Below, one piece after another: positions 48,591 to 59,681 of a DNA stretch of 64,000 bases (positions are counted from its first letter, which is position 1; each line of letters begins with the position of its first letter). A program made the position numbers and the translations under genes. The notes under the pieces are model-generated. The model had not been told where the DNA came from. It saw only the letters and a program-made list of their open reading frames with translations, and made no database searches. Location of the stretch: positions 51,663,001 to 51,727,000 of the forward strand of contig CM060911.1 in NCBI GenBank assembly GCA_030737875.1, read 5' to 3'. Source of the stretch: Allium sativum (Eukaryota; Streptophyta; Magnoliopsida; Asparagales; Amaryllidaceae).

Positions 48591-48957
48591 ATTGTGGGGG
48601 CGATCTGTTTTCAACGGCACCAGGGTATCTCTTTTTAATATTCCATGTTTTAGACATATTCGGACAAGTCTATCATCATCGATCATCGACTCAACAGAAT
48701 CTTTGCGTAACTCCAATATGGTGGCAGTTTCAAACTCATCGGGAGCACGATCATCTCCTACCCCCTCCTTCCTCTTCATCACCAAGAGAAACTTCACTAT
48801 CAGAAGGTATTTCACTATTGTGTGCTTCCACTTCATAATCTGGTCCCTCATCATCCCATTCTGGGTCTGAAGGAGAGGATATGTCATCAAGAGTAAGTTT
48901 TTCGGAAGTTTCTGCAACTACTCTCTTTGCTAACCTAGATGAACGTCTCTCTGCCAT
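48591..48957 (-). pseudogene. Antisense gene of Tat-C, first exon
   Basis: The ATG at 48957-48955 starts MAERRSSRLAKRVVAETSEK, then an acidic stretch (DPEWDDEGPDYEVE, SEVSLGDEEEGGG). A frame break near 48760 precedes APDEFETATILELRKDSVES and LVRICLKHGILKRDTLVPLK. It ends at the solo LTR boundary. A basic start followed by acidic repeats fits a nuclear protein. The start is chosen because the frame above it has no family resemblance. Confidence 0.65.
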
Positions 48958-50379
48958 GATCACTAAAATACTGAAGAAGCAATAACATAAGTTAGAGTAA
49001 GATAGCCTGTATCCCCCCATGTACGTGTGTGAACTAAAGTGTGTGCTATGTGTGCAAAGGATGCAAAGTAAACACATGATAGCATAATGCAAATGTCTGA
49101 TGAAGTAATAATATGGTCACAATAGTCTTAAATATTCGTTCATGTTTATAAGGCACTATCCTAACTGTTCATTAAGTTGTAGATCACGGCAATCAACGAC
49201 CGAGCCAGTTTAATAAATTTTTGTGCATTAAGTTAGATGAGTTCAATCGGTTCGGATGTGTATTTTGGGATCGGATCGGGGGCAAAATCACGTTTCGGTT
49301 TGAAGCAAAAGTTAACGCCATATATACAAATCGGATCGGTTCGGGAATGAATATTCTGAGTGGTCCGGATCGGCTTGGGAGCCCATGCTTTTCTCTCTTT
49401 GCTTTTCATTCCGACCCGACCCGGTTGAGTAAGCCTTGTCTTCCTTTTTCCCTTCACTTTTCAATCCGATCCGATCCAGTTAGATGAAACCCCTATCCTC
49501 TTCACTCTTGTATCTTTCCACCCGAACCAATCTCAAATCCTCCTCTTTTCTTCTTCTTCTCCATCCTTCCTCTTCCTCAGCCAACATCGAACCCAACTTT
49601 GTGCCAATAACCAAATCAAAACCGAATGTTCATACGTTGGCTTGGAAAGTATTAGGCTCTAGTCTCCTCTGTAACTGCCTCGAGATGGTGACATGGGCAT
49701 CGACGACGATGGAAGGAGGTCATGCCGTCAAGGTCAAACAAAAACCATACCCGAATCGTCTAAATTAACCACAAATCCTAACTGAAAACAGCTATTACGA
49801 AGTTAATTGAGGTTATAAACCTACCTATTTGTTTGATTCGAAAATTAACGTGAAAATTCCCTAAGTTTTTGAGAACTAGGGTTTCAGTGTAAAACTTAGA
49901 AGACAAGAACAATAAAAGGAAGGGAGGTATAAGAAGAAGAGCGACTGGTTTATATAGACTCAAGTTGGCTCTCTGTATTCAAAGCCCTTTAATTCCGCTC
50001 GGACCGGTGTGTAAGCCCATCTATACATTAGACCCATTGAACCAGTGGTAGGGGATGAAAAAGAAGCCATTCGGACCGGAGACCAAACTCGGAGGGAATC
50101 ATACACATTGACATAGCATACGAATCGAATTCAAAGAAAAACAAAGAAAAAAACTTACTTGGAGGAATTGCTGAACATCAAAAAGAGTTCCCAGAATTGT
50201 TTAAAAATAAAGAAGGTATTTCATATGTTTTATGGTGTATATATAAGCAACAAGAGACATGACTTTATGAAGCAACACGTCCCTACAAACGAATGGAAGC
50301 GACTTTTCAACAGTTCAAATTCAGAAATTGATGGACAGATAACGTCAAAGCACGCTCCATCTTCAATAGAAGCGTCCTT
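48958..50379. other. 3' internal region of Tat-C, likely upstream region of the antisense gene
   Basis: No sense gene is recognised. It contains GATCGG/CGGATC-rich DNA (49240-49480) and AT-rich DNA. A promoter for the antisense gene would have to lie here or in the 3' LTR (inference). Confidence 0.5.
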
Positions 50380-50392
50380 TGAGGGGGCAAAA
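50380..50392 (+). other. Polypurine tract of Tat-C
   Basis: TGAGGGGGCAAAA lies directly before the 3' LTR start TGTTAGCC. Confidence 0.85.
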
Positions 50393-51112
50393 TGTTAGCC
50401 TACTTTGCGAGTTAGGCAACACAAAGTTAAGAGATCAAATTTTGAAGAACACTTATTCCTAGAACAAGCCGGACCGGATCAGATTTCCATTGTCAAGTCA
50501 GAAAAGAGTGGAATGGAAAGAAGAGAAGCCTCGCCAAGATCGGATTGGTTTGGAATGAGCTGAACCAATCCCATTCTCTCTTATACAACCGATCTGAACC
50601 CATGCACTCAAAACTGCAACTATCACACCCATGTTCCCTTAAAGTTCGGAGCGGTTAGAAGGCCACGTTCATCCACTAAGTCAATGTGCTGGCACCATCT
50701 TGTGATATCTGAGCCCGTAAGTGTTGGAATGGAGGTCACGTGGATCCGAACCGGAGCCATCCTAGGAGCGCTTTTCACCTATAAATACACCATCAAGAGA
50801 CATTTAGAAGGATATTTTGGCATTTTTAGAACTCATACTCCTTTACTATCCGAATTTCATCAACTTACTCAGATTACAATCATATTTTGAATCATATTGT
50901 GAAGGAAATTGAGTGAATCAATGTATTAGATAAGAGAGAACTGAGTGAAAATCATTGTTGTACTCGCATTCAAACATCAATCAAAAAAGAAGAAAGTGGA
51001 CGTAGGCTATTTAATGCCGAACCACTATAAATTGTGTGTTTTCGTCGTTTTTGATTTCATTTCAGTAGAACTATTATTAGTTTGGGTGTTAGAGCCAATT
51101 TTGGATCTAACA
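50393..51112 (+). repeat. 3' LTR of Tat-C
   Basis: 720 bp, TGTTAGCCTAC...GGATCTAACA. TATA box near 50783-50790. LTR-end motif at 50996-51032. Followed by TTGTG (51113-51117). Confidence 0.95.
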
Positions 51113-51691
51113 TTGTGAGATTCAAGGCACAACTTGTTGCACAAGGTTTCCTGGAGAGATCGGGTTTTGACTTTAAAGAAACATACTCTCCTATTATGGA
51201 TGTCATAACATTTCGATATTTAATAAGCCTTGTAGTTTCTGAGAAGCTTGACATAAGATTGATTGATGTTGTGACAGCTTACCTATACGGTGAATAGGAT
51301 ACTGATTTTTACATCAAAATCCTAGATGGGTATAAGTTGCCTGAAGCAAAATCAAAGTCGAGAATGTATTTGGTTAAGATCACTAACTGAACATATTCGA
51401 AGCACATGTCAACTTGCCTCAACTATCGAGGCATCAACTATTATTTATGAAGATAATGGAGCATGCATAGCTCAAATTCAAGCGGGTTATATCAAGGGCG
51501 ATAGGAAGAATCACATTTCTTCTAAATTCTTCTTCACACTTGTACTACAAAAAGACAATAAGATCGAAATGAAGAAAATCCAGTCTCAAGAAAATCCAGC
51601 AGATCTATTCACGAAGGCACTTCCAAAATCAACATTTCAGAAGATGATTTATAAAATTGGTATAAGTCACGTGCATCACCAAACTATTTGA
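51113..51691 (+). pseudogene. pol: Ty1/copia fragment: RT and RNase H remains
   Basis: It continues the frame cut at 22751: RFKAQLVAQGFLERSGFDFK, YSPIMDVITFRYLISLVVSE, then a stop near 51297. RT palm and connection are deleted. 51326-51691 resumes in RNase H (RECIWLRSLTEHIRSTCQL, IIYEDNGACIAQIQAGYIKG, ENPADLFTKALPKSTFQKM), the typical copia end. It is non-functional. Confidence 0.92.
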
Positions 51692-51976
51692 ATAATGCAT
51701 TATGAATTAGGGAGAGTATACAAAATTAGGCTATAATGTACTCTTTTCCTTCACTATTATTTTTCCACAAGGTTTTTAGTTAATAAGGTTTTAATAAGAC
51801 ATTACCTTGATAAAGTATCAACTCTCATAGCAACATTGTAAACATATTATGTAAAGATGAAATAAAAATTGTACTTTTTTTCTTATTTATGATTTTTCCC
51901 ATAGGGTTTTTCATAAAAAGGTTTTTAATGAGGCAATTAATCTTATCGTTATCGCATAGGCATATTCAAGGGGGAG
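51692..51976 (+). other. Copia 3' untranslated region and polypurine tract
   Basis: The region contains repeated AAGGTTTTTA words typical of plant copia 3' regions. The purine tract CAAGGGGGAG ends at 51976. Confidence 0.7.
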
Positions 51977-52160
51977 TGTAGTAATATGCATTTACACACA
52001 CACACACTAAGGGTGAATACGCTTGATATGAGGGACTTTATTGTAATTGTTAGGATAAGCGAAGTCTATAAATAGAGAGCTCATGTATGTTGTAAATAGA
52101 TCCGTATGAATAAAAATGCCACTCTCCTTATTTTTTCTATTCTTCTTTTATTTTGTAACA
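51977..52160 (+). repeat. 3' LTR of the copia element
   Basis: TGTAGTAATATGC...TTTTGTAACA, about 184 bp, with a CA repeat and TATAAATAGAGAGC at 52070-52083. The 5' LTR is not in the window. The end at 52160 is set by the TG...CA rule and is less certain than the start. Confidence 0.7.
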
Positions 52161-53274
52161 AAAAGAAAATTAAAATAAAATAATAGAGCAGAATTCAAAT
52201 AAAATAAGAACATGATGAATTGAGTTTAATTTATCAAAGCAAAGTTCTACATGCGCTCATTCTTCCAAACCATGCATATGCAAGCCTAACAAATAAGCCT
52301 TGATTCATCATACCCATTTAATAGTTAATAGAGATAATTATATATAATTGGGATGATGACGAAATATTAAAAGATGTGGGACAAATGTTTTATTATGGGT
52401 TTCCAACAATGTCATTGTTGAATAAAATATCATATTAATCAATTTTTATTTTTGAATAACAGCAAAATTGTCGTTTGTTTTTCCTCTCCATAAAGCTGTA
52501 TTGTCACCAAATTTAATGATGATGCACTAATTTGGTCATTTTATTTATGTGTAGAACATTAAAAAAATTCAGGTATCCTAAGAGAAGGCATTAAAATTTG
52601 ATTTAAGAATATATTTTTTCCACCTGTTTATTCAAATTTCAAAATTATTCTATGGGTGCCGAAGAAATTCAGAATCTATCCTTTCAAATGTACATAATCC
52701 ATGTATTTATGGTTAAGGCCAAATTCGATTTGTTATGCCATGTGGCAGCATGATGGAGGTGATGGAAATTGTGGGTTCGGCTTGAAGAGAAGTGGGGAAT
52801 GTAGGACACGTTTTCCCAATCGTGTCCCCTTTCAGTTCGGTATGACTGAACCAGGAATGCTGATCTGAAGTTGAGCTAGCTCATAGCTAGTGGGCCTTAC
52901 ATCAAATTGGAGAAGGCCGAACTGGGTTGGCCGATCTGAAATGGCCGAACCGGAATTTCAAGCACCCAAAGTCCCAATCTTCGAGATGTTAGTTACTTCA
53001 ACCAAACATATCAAGCTTGCCTAAGTCCATGCTCAAGTCCCAAGCAAATCGATAACCGAAAATCCAAAATGTGACTGTCTTTTAAAAAGACGGGGCTACA
53101 ATTGTTTACCATCCGCTTACCAAGGTTAACACAATTGTTTTCAAACTTGTGCACTAAATGTTGAAAATTTAGAGGAAGTATAGAAAAATAGCTTCTTACG
53201 AGTTTTTAAGAATCTGAGAAGAAGAAGATTTTTTTTTTGTAGTTGTTTTTCTTCAAAGGATATAAATATAGTGT
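52161..53274. other. Gene-free DNA with one duplicated block
   Basis: 52340-52650 recurs, diverged, at 62655-62945 (shared words GTGGGACAAATGTTTTATT and TAAGAGAAGGCATTAAAAT). 52730-52990 is less AT-rich and contains GCCGATCTGAA words recalling Tat LTRs, but no boundary could be fixed. Confidence 0.5.
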
Positions 53275-53778
53275 GGTGCTAAGGGCACCCCAATTTTCTC
53301 TTCCTATTACCACGACTAAAAAATTAAAATACATTAAATTTTATATGCTTTCTAATACCACATTGATCTCTATCTAATCTCTCTCAACCATTGATTACCG
53401 AAATAATTACGTATTCAACCATAATTCATTTGTTCCTTTACCGCCGCTGCTTTTCACGACTTCAAAATTCAACTTCACTTCTTATATTTGCTAAATGCTA
53501 TCTTTATTCATAACTTTTTTATTTGCATCCACACATTTTTGTAGTAGCATACAATTTAGTGAAGAAAAAGATGGATGAATACGTCGGAAATAAAAATCAT
53601 GGCTGTATAGGGTTTCTGAAATAGAAAAAACGGATGAATCCAAGCTGAGAGAGAAATAAATATAAACAGTTGTAGCCCTTATTTTTTATTTTAGGGTATT
53701 AAGAAGAGTGAAAGAATTTTTTTATGGCATTTTTTAGTTATGGTAATAAGAAGAGGAAATTAGGGTACCTTTAGCACC
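53275..53778. mobile_element. MITE-like foldback element with about 50-bp inverted ends
   Basis: The left end GGTGCTAAGGGCACCCCAAT, continuing CTCTTCCTATTACC...ACTAAAAAAT, is mirrored at the right end (reverse complement GGTGCTAAAGGTACCCTAAT, CTCTTCTTATTACC, ACTAAAAAAT). About 500 bp, non-coding. A target duplication (perhaps ATAGT) is uncertain, so the superfamily is left open. Confidence 0.7.
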
Positions 53779-53904
53779 ATAGTAAATATATATATGATTG
53801 GGTTAAAAAATTTAGCTTAAAACTCAATAGATAGGAAAATTAAACACGTTAGACATTGAAAAGACAACATATATTCATAAATTACATTGATTATGAAATT
53901 AACA

Positions 53905-54015
53905 TATATGTAGATAAAATGATTTGTCTTTTCAATCTTAAGAGCTGAAATAAAATTTAAAAGATATGTAGATAAAAAGATTTTTCTTTTCAATCTTAAG
54001 AGCTGAAATAAAAGG
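53905..54015. repeat. Tandem duplication of about 55 bp
   Basis: TATGTAGATAAAA followed by CTTTTCAATCTTAAGAGCTG and AAATAAAA occurs twice in a row with small changes. Confidence 0.85.
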
Positions 54016-54149
54016 AAAAAAACAAGAATGAAGAACCAAGTTGATCTTATTAAAGCAAAGTGCCATGCGCACTCACTCGAGCCTATTTAGTAAACCTTGA
54101 TTCTCAAACCTATTTAATAATTAATAGAGATAATCTTTACAAATATTTG

Positions 54150-55126
54150 GAGTAGGTTTGCTGTTACATTTTTTCGATGTAAACGTGAACTACCGAAAAT
54201 GCCTTTTACTGGAAGAATCTGCATGAATACCGAGTCATATTTTTGAGCGCCCTGATTATTTTTCAATTAAATCATAAATCATGTGGCGAGAATTATGGTA
54301 CATGCAAATATGTTCAATTTTAAACATTTTTTCCTATTAATTAATAGAATTATGGTAGTATGATGCATTCCTTATATGGCAAAAACAATGCATTTGTTTT
54401 ATCCTACAATCAACATAGAAGTATTAGGATTTTGGGTCACAAGTTTATATTCAATCAATCAAGAAAAAAACCTTCGTATAATTTATGTATACTAAATGTT
54501 TCAATAGCGGACATACTTCATTTATAGGTTTTATTCTCATTTTCAGTATTTTATACTATATTTGAATTCCAAATATTCAAAATCCATTTATTCTATATTG
54601 CATCATAAATTGAGTTGTGAACATATAACTACATTTCCAATATACAAATTAAAAATATATTGTTGATTTAATTTGTAAAACACTGCATTCCTCTCTTTTT
54701 AGTCTAATTGCATTTGATTCGTATAATTATTTTATATTCCCTATGTCATTCAAATATAATTGGTAGTGTATATAGCATTAAAATTATCATGTATAAAATA
54801 ATCCAATTTTTATAACAGTAGATTTTAGTACTTTAATTCAACAGTAAGTAGTGCATATATTTTATCGCATTCCTAAAATGCACCGTCGAAATAGTATATT
54901 ACATATTTAAATTATAAATAGTTACATTTTTAAATGCATTCAATTTTAAACTTTTTTGTTATTAATTAATAGAATTATGGTAGAATGATGCATTCCTTAT
55001 ATGGCAAAAACAATGCATTTATTTTATCCTACAATCAACACAGAAGTATTAGGATTTTAGGTCACAAGTTCCTATTCAATCAATCAAGAAGAAAAAAACC
55101 TTCCTATAATTTATGTATACCAAAGC
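54150..55126. repeat. Left copy of a duplicated block (U-X-Y-X)
   Basis: A unit U (GTAAACGTGAACTACC...GAATCTGCATGAATACCGAG) is followed by X (about 190 bp; ATTCCTTATATGGCAAAAAC, GTATTAGGATTTTGGGTCAC), Y (about 440 bp) and X again (54302-54492 and 54933-55121). The whole block recurs at 61057-62028 in the same order. It is non-coding. Confidence 0.85.
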
Positions 55127-55215
55127 TTAAAGCATCTCCAACTCTTCCGAAGTGTGGATTTTCATTTTTCGATTATCCACACCCTGGAAATTGGGAATCG
55201 CAACAGTTTCAAGTC

Positions 55216-55358
55216 CACACGTTTATTGAACAACCGCTTAGCTACACGCGGTTGTTCAACAAACGCGTGGGTTTTTTAAAAACCGGCTCCACAAGAAAAA
55301 AGCGCGCATTTGTTGAGCAACCGCATAGAGTCTACGCGGTTGTTGAACAACCGCTTAA
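55216..55358. repeat. Left subterminal palindromic repeats
   Basis: Four copies of a near-palindrome of the type ACGCGGTTGTTGAACAACCG lie here (near 55218, 55246, 55313 and 55333). The best copies fold as GCGGTTGTT/AACAACCGC. Related copies are at 60825-60925 at the other end. Confidence 0.8.
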
Positions 55359-55455
55359 ATATTTCCGCCTATATCAGGCGGAAATGCCCATTTTTCCATT
55401 TGTAAAATTTTAATTTCTCTCCTTTTTAATTTTTTTATTTAATTTCGAAGATGAA

Positions 55456-57497
55456 ATGCCGCCACGTAAAGTTAAGTCTGGTAGACGGGTCAGCCATCCT
55501 CTGACAGATCCCACTGTCGGACCAGTACATGCCCCACCAGATGCCACCATGACTGCTGTGAGCCTTAGAGTATTGCACGATCTGCCTGCGACATTTACAC
55601 ACCGAGTGTCTTTTGCTGTTGCGATGCCTCAGGTATAATTTTATAACTCTTTTACGTACAACCTTTTTACTATTCAGGAATGTTGTTCAATATTATATGT
55701 TTACAACAAATTTACATACGTTTAGGTTCGACATATTGCTATGCGAGGTAGTTGGTCACGTTGTACGACACTTTTTCAGCAGTTACCACAGCCTATATTA
55801 GTTAGACTCTTAGATTCACCATTTAGCGCCTTTTTTAGATTTACCTAGATTTGCTCATGTTGACTGATGCCTTGTAGAGGCTATTAGTGAGCGATGGTGG
55901 CCTACTAAACACACATTTCACTTTGCTGATTTTGAGTTAGGGCTTACTTCTTTGGATTTTTACATCCTCATGGGCATCGAGATTGGTCGTCCAGGTCGTC
56001 TCCCCATTCCCTTTGATGTATCATTTGAGGAGTTTGATAGCTTTTCAGAGCAGTTACCAGGTTTAGATCCTCATACCGTTTCTTCAGGAGCCATTAGCCT
56101 ACCTACTCCGTATGGCTATATCACTTCACGTCATACCACTGTGGCTATGCACACCTCTGTTATCAGGGCCTTTTTATTATACCTTTTTAGTTCCGCCTTT
56201 TTTAGCAACAACAGGGGGACTATTAGACTTGGCTTTTTGGCTAGCCTTATAGACATAAAGCAGCTGCATTTGTTCGATTGGGGTATAACAACATTAGGCT
56301 ATTTGTATGTAGCTTTGGATCTCTACGCCGTACAGCATTGCAAGCAGCTGTACGGTTTCTGGTATATTCTCCCATTTTGGTATTACGAGTACATGGCGAA
56401 CATGCACCCCCGACTTATTGATGAGGCCATCAGTACACCTTACATATACTTTCCGTGATTATGAAAATGGGGTCCTGCTATGCATCTCGCTCGTTCTGCA
56501 TAGGGTGTGCATAACGAGCTTATGGAGGCGCGCACGTAGATAGATTTGAGGGATTGGGATGGCATTATTCGACTTCCATGGCAGATGTACATAGATTTTA
56601 TGGCTCCTCATGAGGACTACGCACTCATTCTCCATTCTAGTCTTTCGAGGCGTAGTGTATGCTTCTAGGTGCCTACATGCCCTTTCATTTGGTTTTTGGG
56701 GGAGCGATGTTGGCTACAACTATATGGGTTAGAGCGCATTCCTTCCGATCCACTCCCATGGGATCAGATGTTTGGGGATATATAGGTAGGATCAGCATAT
56801 ACTGCGGATATGAGGGCTGCAGGCTGGGTGGACGGTGAGGCTTTTACAATGCCCGGAGATTTTGATACCTATTGGGTTCAAGTTGCGCCACGCGCTTATG
56901 CTTTACCAGACTATATTCGGGGTTTGAACTCCGACCATATCGTGCCATCTTCAGTAGCAGGCAGATTCCCGACGCATCCCCCTACCTTCGCGCCTGTATC
57001 GTCTCAGTTCATGCAGAGTGGTGCGTTGGACCCTCCGCCACACACTTTTAGGGCATATGATGTACAGGGTCAGATTGTCGAGATTCCGTTGCAGTATCCA
57101 CCTGTTGACCATCCCGGAGTACCATCAACCAGTTTGTATCATTCACATCAGGTACGTAAGAGTTATACAATAATACTGGTACGCGATTTCAATATAAAAA
57201 CTGCATTTGTGTAACACAAATTGTCTCATTAACGATACTCGCTATATATGGACCATGATAGACGGATATTGGCTGCTTTTTAGCGTATGACGTTGGATTA
57301 CACATAGTTGATGTACCAGAGTTTACATGAAGCTTTGGCACAGCAGCAGGCTCAGTACGAGGCCCAGATTGCTTCCCTACAGACTCAGTTACAGCAGCAG
57401 GGTTCTGGTGATGGATCACATATGGATGATGATTTTGATGATGTTAATGATGACAGTTCCGATGGGGGAGGTATCCCTTCTATGCATATTGACTGAT
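55456..57497 (+). pseudogene. Plant mobile domain (PMD) gene, inactivated
   Basis: Exon 1 starts MPPRKVKSGRRVSHPLTDP and ends ATGCCTCAG/GTATAA (55632). Exon 2 opens at GTTCGACAT (55728). The PMD core is in one frame from about 55850 to 57150: AISERWWPTKHTFHFADFEL, GLTSLDFYILMGIEIGRPGR, RLGFLASLIDIKQLHLFDWG, YGFWYILPFWYYEYMANMHP, RAAGWVDGEAF. A glutamine-rich coiled coil (ALAQQQAQYEAQIASLQTQL) and acidic end stop at 57497. At least eight in-frame stops are present, all TAG or TGA at sites explained by CAG or CGA. One frameshift lies near 55840 and the last intron's acceptor is unclear. PMD proteins occur both as host silencing factors (MAIN, MAIL1) and inside transposons; this is the transposon kind. 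Confidence 0.82.
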
Positions 57498-57699
57498 GGT
57501 TCATGTAGCGTCATGGTTGTATGTTTTTGTTTTGGCTGACATGTTTTATATTACATGTGTTGTTGATGATGACATGGTTGTATTATATGTCCAGTGACAT
57601 GGTTTGTATTACTGTACGGTGTTATGTCTATCATGTTTTTGCTGATGGTATGTTGATGATTATTGTACGGTGTTATGTGTGCCATGTTTTTGCTGATGG

Positions 57700-58510
57700 T
57701 ATGTTGAAATTTAAAAAGGAGTTTGAAATTTATAATGGAGTTTGAAATTTAAAATGGAGTTTGAAATTTAAAATGGAGTTTGAAACTTAAATTTGAAATT
57801 TAAAATGGAGTTTGAAAATTAAATTTGAAATTTATATTTGAATTCGAAATTTAAAATGGAGTTTAAAATTTTAAATTTTAATTTGAAATTTGAAATGGAG
57901 TTTAAAAGGGAGTTTGAAATTTAAAATGGAGTTTGAAATTAGTAATGAAGTTTGAAATTTAAAATGGAGTTTGAAATTTAAAATGGAGTTTGAAATTTAA
58001 AATGGAGTTTGAAATTTAAATTTGAAATTTAAAATGGAGTTTGAAATTAGTAATGAAGTTTGAAATTTAAAATGGAGTTTGAAATTGAGTTTGAAATTTA
58101 AAATGGAGTTTGAAATTTAAAATGGAGTTTGAAATTTGAAATGGAGTTTGAAATTTAAATTTGAAATTTAAAATGGAGATTGAAAATTAAATTTGAAATT
58201 TAAATTTGAATTTGAAATTTAAAATGGAGTTTGAAAATTTAAATTTGAAATTGAAATTTGAAATGGAGTTTGAAATTTAAAATGGAGTTTGAAATTTAAA
58301 ATGGAGTTTGAAATTTAAAGTGGAGTTTGAAATTTAAAATGGGGTTTGAAATTTAAAATGGAGTTTGAATTTGAAATTTAAAATGGAGTTTGAACATTTA
58401 AATTTGAAATTTAAATTTGAATTTGAAATGGAGTTTAAAATGGAGTTTGAAATTTAAAATGGAGTTTGAAATGGAGTTTAAAATTTAAAATGGAGTTTGG
58501 TATGATTAAT
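57700..58510. repeat. Left arm of inverted satellite (GAAATTTAAAATGGAGTTT)
   Basis: Imperfect tandem copies of a 19-bp unit GAAATTTAAAATGGAGTTT fill the arm. The reverse complement array is at 58745-59612, with a unique spacer of about 230 bp between. Confidence 0.95.
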
Positions 58511-58744
58511 TTTAATTAAAAATGGACTTTAAACAAGCGGCAGTTTGAAAACTCTATTTGAAATTTCAATTGAATGTGTAGGATTCAATATAAGTCGGAT
58601 TTCTGTAAAACCAAAAACATTTGAATCTGTTTAATTATATCTTTCCAATGAATGTGAAAAATTCAGATTTCGTAATATAAATTGAAAGTTATGTCCAGTT
58701 TATAATTAAAAAAAGTCGCTATGGAATTTATATATTTTAAAAAA

Positions 58745-59612
58745 AAACTCCATTTCAAAAATAATTTTAAACTCCATATCAAATATTAAATTAAAACTCC
58801 ATTTCAAACTCCATTTTAAATTAAAATAAATTATGCCAAACCAAACTCCATTTTAAATTTCAAACTCCATTTCAAATTTCAAACTCCAATTCAAATTCCA
58901 AACTCCATTTCAAATTCCAAACTCCATTACAAATTTCAAACTCCATTTTAAATTTCAAACTCTATTTCAAATTTCAAACTCCATTTCAAATTTCAAATTT
59001 CAAACTCCATTTTAAATTTCAAACCCCATTTACAATTTCAAACTCCATTTTAAATTTCAAACTTCGTTTTAAATTTCAAATTCCATTTCAAACTCGATTT
59101 TAAATTTCAAAGCCCATTATAGATTTCAAACTCCATTTTCAATTTCAACCTATATTTCAAACTCCATTTTAAATTTCAAACTCCATTTCACACTCCATTT
59201 TAAATTTCAAACTCCTTTTACAATTTCAAACTCCATTTACAATTTCAAACTCCATTTTAAATTTTAAACTTTATTTTAAATTTCAAATTCCATTTCAAAT
59301 TTCAAATTTCAAACTACATTTTTAATTTCAAACTCCATTTAAATTTTCAAACTCCATTTTAACTTTCAAACTCCGTTTACAATTTCAAACTCCATTTTAA
59401 ATTTCAAAATTCATTTTAAATTTCAAATTCCATTTCAATCTCCATTTTAAATTTCAAAGTCCATTATAAATTTCAAACTCCATTTTCAAATTCAAACTAT
59501 ATTTCAAACTCCATTTTAAATTTTAAACTCCATTTCACACTCCATTACAAACTCCATTTCAAATTTCAAACTCCATTCCAAACTCCATTTTAAATTTCAA
59601 ACTCCATTCCTA
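58745..59612. repeat. Right arm of inverted satellite (AAACTCCATTTTAAATTTC)
   Basis: It is the exact reverse sense of the left arm unit. RNA reading through both arms from either gene could fold into an imperfect hairpin with arms of about 0.8 kb. Confidence 0.95.
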
Positions 59613-59681
59613 CGCTACATAAACAAATTGCAACTAACACCAAACTGGGGCATACAAAGCCAACTAAAGTTTACATCCAAG

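Larger units (their letters stand above)
22752..51112 (+). mobile_element. Tat-C: large Tat-lineage Ty3 element with antisense gene, inserted in copia
   Basis: The LTRs are 22752-23037 plus 34412-34857 (5', split by Tekay-B) and 50393-51112 (3', 720 bp). The target duplication is TTGTG at 22747-22751 and 51113-51117. Without its two insertions the element is about 13.5 kb. The order is gag, protease, RT, RNase H, second RNase H, integrase on the plus strand, then a long 3' region with an antisense multi-exon gene. By eye the LTRs differ at about 35 of 720 positions. The first LTR now begins TA instead of TG. Pol has several stops and frameshifts, so it is not autonomous now. Confidence 0.93.

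Noticed and set aside
49484..49768. Serine/leucine-rich frame in the Tat-C 3' region
   Set aside because: It looks like a signal peptide by composition only. Tat-B is truncated before this region, so there is no comparison and no family match.
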